Positions 48,140-57,590 of a stretch of DNA of 64,000 nt are shown one piece after another; within the stretch, counting starts at the first letter, position 1, and the number at the start of each line of letters is the position of its first letter. Source of the stretch: Deltaproteobacteria bacterium. Lineage in GTDB: Bacteria > Myxococcota_A > Polyangia > JAAYKL01. The stretch is from NCBI GenBank assembly GCA_016936575.1, contig JAFGXQ010000172.1:36078-100077 (forward strand), in the 5' to 3' direction. The notes under the pieces were generated by a model. It searched no databases and had not been told where the DNA came from. It saw nothing but the letters and a program-made list of their open reading frames with translations. The position numbers and the translations under genes are program-made.

Positions 48140-49804
48140 ATGCTCTCATTCCTACAAATCAAAAATCTTGTGCTCATTGAAGAGATGTCCCTGTCATTCT
48201 CGAGTGGCTTCAATGTGCTCACCGGTGAAACCGGAGCCGGAAAATCGCTCATTGCCACCTCGCTTGATCTACTGCTTGGCAAACGGGCGTCCAGCAATCT
48301 GGTTCGCAAAGGGGCTGCCGAAGCCGAAGTGGAAGGCATCTTTGACATTGCCGACGAACACGACGTCAAACAGCGTCTGATTGCCGCCGGACTCCCCGCC
48401 GACGATGAGCTGCTCATCAGACGTATTATTCCCGCAGACGGTCGCCACCGTGTCTTCGTGAACGGCAAACTCGCGTCACTCTCGGTGCTTGCCGAGTTGA
48501 CCGACGGTCTGGCCAGCGTGATGGGGCAACACGAACAACATCACCTGTTCGACCCGCAGCACCAATTATTCCTGGTGGACGGGTATGCATCCCATGACGC
48601 GTTATTGGCGGAAATGGCCGAGACCTATCGTACCTACCGCGATACACAAAAAACGTTGGAAGACCTTCGCAACAAAGAAAAGGACCGCAGCGGCCGTATC
48701 GATTATCTTCGATTTCAGCTGGAAGAGCTCCACCATCTGTCGCCCAACACCGGCGAAAGCGAACAGCTGGAACAGGAACTGGGGATTCTGAAACATCAAT
48801 CCACTCTGCTTGAAACCACCGGTCGATGCGCATCGGAGCTGTATGAGTCCGATAACTCCATTTTCGAACGGTTGAGCCAGCTTTCAAACGCACTCGATGC
48901 CATTACCCGATACGATGCCGCCCTGGAAACCGATGCCCGACAATTGGCCGAAGCAACCATTCTGATTGAGGATGTCGCCCGTTCCCTCAGCGCCTACAGC
49001 CAGAATATGGATGCCGACCCCGAACGACTCGACGATGTGCAGTCCCGGCTCGAACAGCTCAGTCGTATGTCGCGTAAGCACGGCGTTTCCGCCGACGATC
49101 TTCCCGACTTCATCACTTCCCTCGACAATGAACTCGCGGCGCTGGAAAGCTATGAACACAATGAGAAACGGCTGGTGGCAGAAACCAAAAAGGCACTTGA
49201 GTCTGCGATGTCCTGCGCGAAAAAGTTATCGACCAGCCGAAAAAAAGCCGCGCTGAAGCTCAGCAAGAATATTTCGACGGAACTGGTGGACTTGTCATTT
49301 GAAAAAGCTGAATTCTCGACGACCATTCAATTCGACGAAGCATCGCTTGGCGCAGATGGCGCCGATAGAGCAGCGTTTGTGGTGGAACTCAACCCCGGAG
49401 AAGGCGCGCATCCGCTCAAACAGGTGGCCTCGGGCGGCGAGCTGTCGCGTATCATGCTGGCGGTGAAGCGCGCGCTGGCCGGCGTGGGACCGCTCGGCAC
49501 CTATGTGTTCGATGAAGTTGATGCGGGTATCGGCGGCGCGGTGGCCAATGCGGTGGGCAAAAAGCTCGCGTACGTGGCCAAGCATCACCAGCTCATCTGC
49601 ATTTCGCACCTTCCCCAAATCGCCTCCATGGCTGATGCGCACTTTCATATTTCTAAAACCCAGAAAGGAAACCGCACCCATACCGAGGTGCGCAGACTCG
49701 AATCGGAAAACCGCGTCACTGAAATTTCCCGAATGCTCGGCGGTGATGCGACCAATAAAAAAATGCTGGCAGCTGCCAGAGAATTGCTCAAGAGCTCGGC
49801 GTAG
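48140..49804 (+). CDS. recN: DNA repair protein RecN
   Basis: MLSFLQIKNLVLIEEMSLSFSSGFNVLTGETGAGKSLIATSLDLLLG; QVASGGELSRIMLAVKRAL; YVFDEVDAGIGGAVANAVGKKL. Confidence 0.96.
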   Translation: MLSFLQIKNLVLIEEMSLSFSSGFNVLTGETGAGKSLIATSLDLLLGKRASSNLVRKGAAEAEVEGIFDIADEHDVKQRLIAAGLPADDELLIRRIIPADGRHRVFVNGKLASLSVLAELTDGLASVMGQHEQHHLFDPQHQLFLVDGYASHDALLAEMAETYRTYRDTQKTLEDLRNKEKDRSGRIDYLRFQLEELHHLSPNTGESEQLEQELGILKHQSTLLETTGRCASELYESDNSIFERLSQLSNALDAITRYDAALETDARQLAEATILIEDVARSLSAYSQNMDADPERLDDVQSRLEQLSRMSRKHGVSADDLPDFITSLDNELAALESYEHNEKRLVAETKKALESAMSCAKKLSTSRKKAALKLSKNISTELVDLSFEKAEFSTTIQFDEASLGADGADRAAFVVELNPGEGAHPLKQVASGGELSRIMLAVKRALAGVGPLGTYVFDEVDAGIGGAVANAVGKKLAYVAKHHQLICISHLPQIASMADAHFHISKTQKGNRTHTEVRRLESENRVTEISRMLGGDATNKKMLAAARELLKSSA

Positions 49805-49819
49805 CGCGAGGAGGCCCCT

Positions 49820-50299
49820 GTGCATTGGAAAGTGAGACGTGAATTTCTGGGACGACTCGAAATATTTGCCGATTTGGGCAACCGCGACTTGAAAGCAGTG
49901 GCCAAATCATGCAGCGAGTCAGATTTTGATGACGGCGAGTATCTGTGCAAACAGGGAGAACGGGGCATTGCGGCGTTCCTCATCGTCTCCGGAGAAGTCG
50001 AAGTGGTCAATCAATTCGACGATAACGATGAAATCCTGCTGGCAACGCTGGGCCAGGGCGCGTTTGTGGGTGAATTGTCTATCATTGACGGTGCCCAGCG
50101 GGTGGCTTCGGTGCGCGCAAAAGGCCCGGTAAAAACCCTGGTGCTCACCCAATGGGCCATGCTGGGCCTGATGAAAAGCAAACCGTCCATTGCGGCGGCG
50201 ATGCTGCCGGTGATTGTGAAGCGATTCCGAGAGACCACTCAGGAGCTTCGACACCACAACCACGAATCAGAACACGGTCGAAAATCCGCATTTCAATAA
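49820..50299 (+). CDS. Cyclic nucleotide-binding domain protein
   Basis: GEYLCKQGERGIAAFLIVSGEVEVVNQFDDNDEILLATLGQGAFVGELSIIDGAQRVASVRAKG; no DNA-binding domain. Confidence 0.9.
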   Translation: MHWKVRREFLGRLEIFADLGNRDLKAVAKSCSESDFDDGEYLCKQGERGIAAFLIVSGEVEVVNQFDDNDEILLATLGQGAFVGELSIIDGAQRVASVRAKGPVKTLVLTQWAMLGLMKSKPSIAAAMLPVIVKRFRETTQELRHHNHESEHGRKSAFQ

Positions 50300-50386
50300 T
50301 GGGTACATATTTTTTACCCGAAAGCGCCGCATTGCACACTTCGATGCGTTATATTATTGCAGAAATATATTGAAAGGTGAGTACAA

Positions 50387-50845
50387 ATGAACAAATGGAT
50401 TTTATTGATAACGATTTTGCTGAGCGCATTGGTCGGCTGTTCCGACGACGTGGCTGACAGCGATTCCATGGGCACAGACGGCGATGCGGACAGTGACAGC
50501 GATGCGGACGGCGATTCAGATACGGATTCAGATGCGGATTCCGATGCCGATGCCGATTCATCCGCAGATACGTCCGAATCAAACGATACAGAAACCGATT
50601 CAGATACAGACAGCGGAGTGACCGATGCCGGCTGTTCATTCGACAGCGACTGCGAGGATGGCGCCTTTTGCGAACTGGAAAGCTGCACCGGCTCCCCCCT
50701 CGCCGGCAGTTGCATGGCCAAACCCGAGATGTGCACCATGATTTACGCCCCGGTATGCGGCTGCGACGGTGCCGAATACAGCAATGAGTGCATGGCCTGG
50801 GCCGCCGGCGCCAGCACCGCCCCCGACGCCCGGTGTAATCAGTAA
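50387..50845 (+). CDS. Lipoprotein with Ser/Asp linker and Kazal-type inhibitor-like domain
   Basis: Lipobox [29 protein letters not shown] linker; PEMCTMIYAPVCGCDGAEYSNECMAWAAGASTAPDARC Kazal signature. Confidence 0.85.
   Translation: MNKWILLITILLSALVGCSDDVADSDSMGTDGDADSDSDADGDSDTDSDADSDADADSSADTSESNDTETDSDTDSGVTDAGCSFDSDCEDGAFCELESCTGSPLAGSCMAKPEMCTMIYAPVCGCDGAEYSNECMAWAAGASTAPDARCNQ
50479..50625. repeat. Coding Ser/Asp/Ala low-complexity repeat
   Basis: Alternating Ser/Asp/Ala codons within the Kazal-like lipoprotein. Confidence 0.8.
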
Positions 50846-50903
50846 GTCAGCTTCCCAATCATTTCTATCGGATTTCAATTTTTCTATTTCGGAACCCTTT
50901 TTA

Positions 50904-50920
50904 ATATGATAGTATCATAT
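50904..50920. promoter_or_regulatory. Perfect 8-1-8 inverted repeat, candidate operator
   Basis: ATATGATA-G-TATCATAT followed by a further GGTATCATC half-site; 47 bp upstream of the radical SAM start codon. Confidence 0.6.
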
Positions 50921-50967
50921 GGTATCATCAAAAATATTCATACATACCAAAACCGAGGAGTCAGAAA

Positions 50968-52434
50968 ATGAACGTGGCTGTTCTTGAAATCACATCCCTT
51001 CCTACCTCGGGGTTGAAATCACTCACTGCCAGGCAATTCACCAGCGTGTTTCCCCAGGCCATCGCCTGCTGGGCGAAAGCAGCCGGATACGATGTGGATT
51101 ACCAGGTGTATTCCGGCACCGGCCCGCTTCCCGAATTCAATGCGCCGGATATTCTGTTCGTGAAAACCACCAGCCAGTGCAGTGTGCTGGCCTACCTGGT
51201 TGCGGCGCGCCAACCCGCAAAAACCCTCACGGTTATCGGCGGCCCTCACGCCATCTGCCACCCCGAAGAATGCCTCAACCATTTTGATGTAGTCGTGGAT
51301 GGCCCATGCAACAAAGAACTGATATTGACCATATGCCGACGGGAACATACAGATTCGGTGCTGCACAGTTCTTCTCCGACCGCAATTCCTTCAGTGAAGG
51401 AGCGCTGGCCGTTCATTCAAGCTGCACAGGGGCGACTCCCGTTCTTTTCGGTCATCGGCATGCTTTCGTCTGTCGGCTGCGGCAACGGATGCGCCTTCTG
51501 CATCGACTGGAATGCCCGGTGGAACGCCCTTCCGCTCAAGTTACTGGAAGCGGATCTGCAATTTTTGAAAACCCACACCCGCCGCCCGATTCTTTTTCAG
51601 GACCCTAACGTGGGTCGGCATCTCGACATGGTGCTGGACACCATGGAATCCGTCGGCTGGAAGAATCGATGGGCGTTCGAAACCGACCTCCAGTCCCTAA
51701 CCCCGCTCCGTCTGTCGCGACTGAAGCGCACCAATTGCGTCGGCATCGGCATCGGCATCGAAAGCTGGACCGATTACGGCCGCAAGGTGGGGCTGAGCCA
51801 ATGCACACCGCAGCAGAAATACGCCCGAGTCACCGAACATCTCGAACAGGTGAAGGCACATATTCCGTTGATTACCGCCAACATGATGTGGCCCAACGAC
51901 ACCGACGAGGGCGACCTTCCGGTGGAGCTGACGAAATCGCTCATACGCGACCATGCGGACATCTGGTGCGTGCTCAATTTTCCAACGGCGTACAATCGCA
52001 CACCGCTGCACAAAAGGCTGAAAAAAGAAAACCGTCTGCTCCCTCTACCGCTGGTCTTTCAGGTAAACGGCTACATCAGCGTTATTCCCAAGCACTACCC
52101 CACAAACGAGGCGATACAAAAATTTGTAGAATTCGAAATCGCCTCGGAAACGGCGCGAAAAAAAGCAAAACAAAGCCTGTTCATCAAATTCGTTTCGTGG
52201 ATTTACAAGCACGGCACCGGCTCGACCGCCCAACGGCTGCTGGCGGCAATGGATCAGAAAGAAATGAAACTGTTTCATGAGGGTCGTTCAAAAGTGATTC
52301 CTCAGTGGTACTGGCAGGAATACCGCCAACTACTCGGCCCGTATGCAAAAGCAGCGCTTGCGCTCGAATCCCGAACCGCATTCACCCCCATCGAAAACGC
52401 CGATCTGATCCATATCCCGCAATCGGCTCAATAG
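50968..52434 (+). CDS. Radical SAM protein with N-terminal B12-binding-like domain
   Basis: TLTVIGGPHAICHPEECLNHFDVVVDG; SSVGCGNGCAFCIDWNARW (CxxxCxxC); FQDPNVGRHLDMVLDTM; CVGIGIGIESWTDYGRK. Confidence 0.88.
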   Translation: MNVAVLEITSLPTSGLKSLTARQFTSVFPQAIACWAKAAGYDVDYQVYSGTGPLPEFNAPDILFVKTTSQCSVLAYLVAARQPAKTLTVIGGPHAICHPEECLNHFDVVVDGPCNKELILTICRREHTDSVLHSSSPTAIPSVKERWPFIQAAQGRLPFFSVIGMLSSVGCGNGCAFCIDWNARWNALPLKLLEADLQFLKTHTRRPILFQDPNVGRHLDMVLDTMESVGWKNRWAFETDLQSLTPLRLSRLKRTNCVGIGIGIESWTDYGRKVGLSQCTPQQKYARVTEHLEQVKAHIPLITANMMWPNDTDEGDLPVELTKSLIRDHADIWCVLNFPTAYNRTPLHKRLKKENRLLPLPLVFQVNGYISVIPKHYPTNEAIQKFVEFEIASETARKKAKQSLFIKFVSWIYKHGTGSTAQRLLAAMDQKEMKLFHEGRSKVIPQWYWQEYRQLLGPYAKAALALESRTAFTPIENADLIHIPQSAQ

Positions 52435-52501
52435 ATGATTCATACACCTCTCCATTGAACGTATTTTTTGTTTCTTGCGAAAAAATGAGAGATAGTAACG
52501 T

Positions 52502-53080
52502 ATGCCTGCTCGGCGCTTCACATACGATTCGGTGCTCCTCTTCATCAGTTTTGGATTGCTCATCACTGTCGCATCCAAACCGGTTTCCGCGGAATCCGAT
52601 TCTGCTTCGCTGCCGCTTTCCAGACGGGGAGTGTTCATGGGGCTCGACCCGGGACTGGCGCTTCGCTTCAACGAATACGGTACACCGATGTATGCGAGGC
52701 TCAACCTTCGCTTGGGGGGATGCGTGAATCAGCGGGTACAGATAGGGGCCGACTGGCGTATGGATATTCTGGTGACCGGCGCCCCGGAAGCCCCGCTCAC
52801 CCGACATGAAATCGGGCCGGTAGCCACGTTCTACCTGCACAAAGGCTGGTTTCTGCGGCCGTTCGCTCACATCGGTTCCGTAAAGCCGTTCATACTCAGC
52901 GTCGGCACATCGATTGGGTACGAATGGAGCATGGGCCGCTTCAGCGGCGTAGGCATCGCTGTGGGCGGAGACACCGACATTCGCTTTGACGGCCCGCCCG
53001 ACGGATATTCCGTATTCTTCTCAATCTACCTCACCGCCTACGACCTGGGCACCCGCCGCGGCCGCAATGACTTTGATTGA
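52502..53080 (+). CDS. Hypothetical exported, outer-membrane beta-barrel-like protein
   Basis: Signal-like N-terminus, alternating beta pattern (YARLNLRLGGCVNQRVQIGADWRMDILV). Confidence 0.6.
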   Translation: MPARRFTYDSVLLFISFGLLITVASKPVSAESDSASLPLSRRGVFMGLDPGLALRFNEYGTPMYARLNLRLGGCVNQRVQIGADWRMDILVTGAPEAPLTRHEIGPVATFYLHKGWFLRPFAHIGSVKPFILSVGTSIGYEWSMGRFSGVGIAVGGDTDIRFDGPPDGYSVFFSIYLTAYDLGTRRGRNDFD

Positions 53081-53265
53081 GCCGCAATTAGGTCGGAATA
53101 AGAATGGTTCCGGTACCAGGCGACCATATCGATTTAAAATGTGACAACCGGATACCCCATCCCGTCGGAGTATGGCACAACTTCCCTGGGGAAAATCAGA
53201 AAAGCGCTGTCATTAGAGTTGCATAATTTATTTATAGTAATAATATTAAGAGCTTAAGGATTAAT

Positions 53266-54597
53266 ATGATAGAACGTATAGGCAATTGCAGAATCATCGA
53301 AGAAGTCGGCGCCGGCGGTATGGCGGTCGTGTACAAGGCGATTCAGGAACCGCTGGGCCGTACGGTCGGGATTAAAGCACTAAAATCTTCCATTGCTGTT
53401 GAAACGCAATTTGCGGAACGATTCGAACGGGAAGCCAAATTCATGGCCTCCCTCCAGCAGGAAAACATCATCAATGTGTACGACTTCATCAAATACGGCG
53501 GCACGATGTTTATCGTCATGGAATATGTAGAGGGAATCGACCTGTACGATCTGCTCGACAATTTTAAAAAGCTGCCGGTCGAAGTGGCCACCATTATCAC
53601 CCTTCAGGTGGCAAGAGCCCTGAATCATGCGCACTTTCGCGGCATCATTCACCGCGACATCAAACCCGCCAATGTGATGATTTCAAAACGGGGAGATGTG
53701 AAGCTGATGGACTTCGGAATTGCCCGGGACGAAACCCTTTCCGACCTGACCGAAACCGGCACTGGACTGGGAACGCCGTCGTATATGTCTCCGGAACAAA
53801 TCCTCGGCGACAAGCTGGACCAGCGCACAGACATCTGGTCGCTGGGCGTGGTGTTCTATCAGATGCTTAGCGGAAAAAAGCCGTTTATTGAAGATGCCAA
53901 ACGCTCCGTACTGCAAAAGATTCGACTCGACCGCTTCGTGCCGGTTCGCAAACTGAATTCCCGCGTACCCCGTGTGCTGGAACGAATTCTGGGACGCTGT
54001 ATGGAGAAACAGCCTGCAGACCGATATCCGTCGATGCAATCGTTGATTCACGATTTAGAAGACTTTTTAGCCAGTCGCGTTGTCATGAACTACAATGCCT
54101 ACATGGTAAAATACCTGCAGGAGCAGGACGTTCTCTCCAGCGACGAAGCGAGCGGCATACTGACCACCGGCGCGGTTCGAGACGGCCAGAAAATTGTACG
54201 GGAAGATCGCCGGGCGGTTCGCACCATAGGTATGGTTCAAGGCGTGGTGTTGGCGTTCTTTCTGTTTGCGGGCATCATCATTCAACTGGCGTCGGGTGAG
54301 CCCTCATTTACCGCTGAAAAAACGATGGTATCCACCAATCCCAAAGACATGGGTGAACTGAAGATTGTTGCAGACCCCTGGGCGAAGGTGGTCATTGACA
54401 ACGAAGAAGTCGCCCTCACTCCCATAGCTAAACCGTTGACGCTGCCGGCCGGAAAACACTTTGTTGAACTAATCAATCCGTATTTCAAACCCAAGCGGCT
54501 GGAGGTTGAAATCAAAGCGCAGCAAACGGTGAGAATTGTCGAAGAGTTGGCCCTTGATAACGACCAAAACGACAACAAGAAAAAATCATCCAAATGA
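53266..54597 (+). CDS. Serine/threonine protein kinase with TM and PEGA-like domain
   Basis: IHRDIKPANVMISKRGDVKLMDFGIARD, GTPSYMSPEQILGDKLDQRTDIWSLGVVFYQMLSGKKPF; C-terminal GELKIVADPWAKVVIDNEEVALTPIAKPLTLPAGKHFVELINPYF. Confidence 0.95.
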   Translation: MIERIGNCRIIEEVGAGGMAVVYKAIQEPLGRTVGIKALKSSIAVETQFAERFEREAKFMASLQQENIINVYDFIKYGGTMFIVMEYVEGIDLYDLLDNFKKLPVEVATIITLQVARALNHAHFRGIIHRDIKPANVMISKRGDVKLMDFGIARDETLSDLTETGTGLGTPSYMSPEQILGDKLDQRTDIWSLGVVFYQMLSGKKPFIEDAKRSVLQKIRLDRFVPVRKLNSRVPRVLERILGRCMEKQPADRYPSMQSLIHDLEDFLASRVVMNYNAYMVKYLQEQDVLSSDEASGILTTGAVRDGQKIVREDRRAVRTIGMVQGVVLAFFLFAGIIIQLASGEPSFTAEKTMVSTNPKDMGELKIVADPWAKVVIDNEEVALTPIAKPLTLPAGKHFVELINPYFKPKRLEVEIKAQQTVRIVEELALDNDQNDNKKKSSK

Positions 54598-55532
54598 AAC
54601 GAATCACCACCATCTTCATTCTCGCTTTTCTTTGCGGCTTTTTCGTTGCCGGACGGGCACATGCGTGGATTCACGTAGCACGGGACGGCGAAACACTGGA
54701 GCAGCTGGCAAACTTTTATTACGGCGACCCGAGTAAATCGATTATCATCCGCGCCGCCAACGGATTCATGCACCCTGATGACGGTTCAGTTCTCCAGGGT
54801 GAACGGATTGAGATACCTGGAATTACTTATCACACGGTCACTGATTCCGAAGACTGGTACGCACTGGCCAATCGTTATCTCGGCTCCTCCAGTCGGGCAT
54901 CTTTTCTGGCCGAACTGAATAACCGCAAAGTGGAAACATCGGTGGCGGCCGGACAAATTATCCGAATTCCCTACCAATTGCTGTATATTTTTGCCCCGGA
55001 TGAAACCATTAAAAGCGTCACAAAAATGTTCATGGGTGACAAGTGGAAGCCCGAATGGCTTCAGGCGTACAACTTGAAAAAAAAGAAAAAGTACGGACGC
55101 GGCGACGCATTGCTGATTCCCCTGATAAATGTGGACTACACCGCAGCAGCCAAAAAAGAGATTGAAGCCAAACAGACCAAAAAAGTTTCTGTCGATGACA
55201 AAAAAGCTCAGCTCCAAGCGGTGTCCCAAATCGCGGAGCTGCGAAAAATGTACTCAAAAGGGAAATACCTGCAGATTGTTGTAACCGGTCAGAAACTGCT
55301 TGCAAATCCGCGGCTGACCAATCCACAGAAAATCGGCGTGTATCAGTATTTGGCCTTTGCATATGTGGCGTTCGATGAAATCTCGCTGGCCACCCAGACC
55401 TTTAAAAGTGCCTTGGAGCTGCAACCATCTATGGAACTGTCACCGATCACCGTATCCCCTAAGATTCTTCGCGTATTTCAAAAGGTTCAAAAAGAACTGC
55501 TGGAGCCCACCGGCGATGCGTCGTCGAAATAA
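54594..55532 (+). CDS. Exported LysM-like protein with TPR-like C-terminus
   Basis: Signal peptide to AHA; WIHVARDGETLEQLANFYYGDPSKSIIIRAANG and YHTVTDSEDWYALANRYLGSSSRASFLAELNN resemble LysM; overlaps the kinase stop by 4 nt. Confidence 0.78.
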   Translation: MKRITTIFILAFLCGFFVAGRAHAWIHVARDGETLEQLANFYYGDPSKSIIIRAANGFMHPDDGSVLQGERIEIPGITYHTVTDSEDWYALANRYLGSSSRASFLAELNNRKVETSVAAGQIIRIPYQLLYIFAPDETIKSVTKMFMGDKWKPEWLQAYNLKKKKKYGRGDALLIPLINVDYTAAAKKEIEAKQTKKVSVDDKKAQLQAVSQIAELRKMYSKGKYLQIVVTGQKLLANPRLTNPQKIGVYQYLAFAYVAFDEISLATQTFKSALELQPSMELSPITVSPKILRVFQKVQKELLEPTGDASSK

Positions 55533-55635
55533 ACCCATTTTGGGCAGAAAATTTCTCTTCTGTGCGTTGATTGGATAAAACAAGGAGAAGCGAATAAACC
55601 GCTTTCAACCGGATAGAACGCTGGAGTAGGTAAAC

Positions 55636-56346
55636 ATGAAGAATATCCAAACGTTAATTATATTGATTTCTTTTATCATCTCTGCATTCGCATTTTCGGC
55701 ATGCGATTCAGAAGAAGGCGGCACCCACGATTTGGTGGTTCACTGGAACATCGCCGGGCTGAACGTATGCAAGGCGTTTCTTCCGGAAGGCCAATATGCC
55801 CAGGATGAACTCGTTTTCACCACCGTCGAAGTGAATATATATGAAGACGAAACCGAGGAAACCGCGATTCAGGCGCCCATCACCGCCAATTGCGGTGCCG
55901 GACAAACCCGCATTACGCGGCTTGATCGCGGCTCGTATTTTGTCACCGTTGATGCCTTCACCGATTATGACGGTTCAGAACTGGCATTTTTCCGCGGCGA
56001 ATCAGAAGTATCGGTACCCGCCCCGGGTAATGTGGTAGACATTCCGCTGATGGTCGGAGATGGCAAAATTGAAGTTACCTGGCAATTTGCCGGCGGAATG
56101 ACCTGCGGTCTGGATCACGCGGGCGAGATCGCTGACATCGTGGTATCTTTGGACGGCGTTGACTATGAAGCCGCCTGCGGAGACGGTCGAATTGTGATTG
56201 AAGATGTATTCCCCGATAGCGAGTACCGCATCACCGCGGTTGCGCTGAATAAAGACGGAGACGTGGTGTACGATGCTATCCATGACGGGAATCCGTTTGA
56301 GGTGCTTCCCGGCCAAGTCTATCCCGCAACAGTGGTATTTCAATGA
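55636..56346 (+). CDS. Hypothetical lipoprotein
   Basis: Signal with FSACDSEEGG lipobox; beta-rich repeats (FFRGESEVSVPAPGNVVDIPLMVGDGKIEVTW). Confidence 0.7.
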   Translation: MKNIQTLIILISFIISAFAFSACDSEEGGTHDLVVHWNIAGLNVCKAFLPEGQYAQDELVFTTVEVNIYEDETEETAIQAPITANCGAGQTRITRLDRGSYFVTVDAFTDYDGSELAFFRGESEVSVPAPGNVVDIPLMVGDGKIEVTWQFAGGMTCGLDHAGEIADIVVSLDGVDYEAACGDGRIVIEDVFPDSEYRITAVALNKDGDVVYDAIHDGNPFEVLPGQVYPATVVFQ

Positions 56347-56996
56347 CCGCTTCCCGTCCGTTTCATATCACTGTTCTGCTTTCCGGTTCCGGCACCACCA
56401 TGGTCAATCTGCAACAACATATCGAAGGCGGAAAAATTCCGGGAAAAATCGTACAGGTGGTATCCAGCCGAAAAAATGTACTGGGGGTTGAACGGGCGCG
56501 CGAGTATGGAATTCCGGTTTCGATACTGGGAAGAAAAAAATTCACCCGGAACAAACAGTTCGATGCCGATGCGTACGCTGAAGCGCTTGTCGAGTTGGTA
56601 TCCCCGTACGAACCGAACCTGGTTGTGATGGCGGGATTCATGACCCAGCTCGCAGATCCGTTCCTGAAAAAATTTCAAACCATCAACGTTCACCCTGCCC
56701 TCCTTCCTTCATTTGGCGGCAAAGGATTCTACGGTCACCATGTACATGAAGCAGTACTGGCGGCAGGTGTAAAAATTTCAGGAGCCACGGTTCATTTTGC
56801 CGATGGCCGGTACGACAGAGGGCCGATCATCTGTCAGGAAGCCGTTCCGGTGGAAGAATCCGATACGCCCGACACACTTGCCGCTAGAGTGCAGGCTGCA
56901 GAGCGCCGCATCTATCCGAAGGCTGTTTCTTTGATTGCAGAAGGCAGGGTGGCTATCCAGGGGCAACGAACTGTCATTTCCGACAGGGAGGCATAA
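56343..56996 (+). CDS. purN: Phosphoribosylglycinamide formyltransferase
   Basis: ITVLLSGSGTTMVNLQQHI, NLVVMAGFMTQLADPFLKKFQTINVHPALLPSFGGKGFYGHHVHEAVLAAGVKISGATVHFADGRYDRGPII. Confidence 0.92.
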   Translation: MTASRPFHITVLLSGSGTTMVNLQQHIEGGKIPGKIVQVVSSRKNVLGVERAREYGIPVSILGRKKFTRNKQFDADAYAEALVELVSPYEPNLVVMAGFMTQLADPFLKKFQTINVHPALLPSFGGKGFYGHHVHEAVLAAGVKISGATVHFADGRYDRGPIICQEAVPVEESDTPDTLAARVQAAERRIYPKAVSLIAEGRVAIQGQRTVISDREA

Positions 56997-56997
56997 C

Positions 56998-57495
56998 ATG
57001 ACATTTCGCATGGTACCTCTGCTTATCTTTGTTTTCGCACTGCCCATATTCGCCGGGTGCGATCAACATCCGTCGATGACGCCGGCGGAAACCGCGTTGC
57101 ACCTGTTATCCATGCATGGATTGCTCGGCAAAACCCCGGGAGAGCGCAGCAAGGCGGCCAAAGAAACCCTGGCATCCGAAGCCGAATTGAACGATATGTT
57201 TGTCGACTTAAATAAATACGACAAATTCACCAGGGAGCTGTTTACCGGTATCGTGATCGGAGCCATCGCGCGTCACCAGTCAAAACTACTCGAAAGTAAA
57301 AAGAAGAAGACTGCCATCGTCACTGCCGGACAGGCCGCGATTTACTTTGTTCTCGTTGACAATACCTGGAAAATCAGTCTGGAAAAAACCATTCCCGACG
57401 AACTGAAAGCGAAGGCGAAAATCGAAAAAGCGCGCTATGAGGCGGCCAAAGCGGCCGGCGAAGCGGCTGTTGCCACCGGACAATCCGGCGTTTGA
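56998..57495 (+). CDS. Small lipoprotein
   Basis: MTFRMVPLLIFVFALPIFAGCDQHP lipobox. Confidence 0.7.
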   Translation: MTFRMVPLLIFVFALPIFAGCDQHPSMTPAETALHLLSMHGLLGKTPGERSKAAKETLASEAELNDMFVDLNKYDKFTRELFTGIVIGAIARHQSKLLESKKKKTAIVTAGQAAIYFVLVDNTWKISLEKTIPDELKAKAKIEKARYEAAKAAGEAAVATGQSGV

Positions 57496-57590
57496 ATCCC
57501 TTTTTCTCCATTCATTTTTTGATTGCCGTTAATTCAAAAGTACTTACAATCCACGCTTTGTGAATTTGGTAACGAAATGGTTGAATTCTG

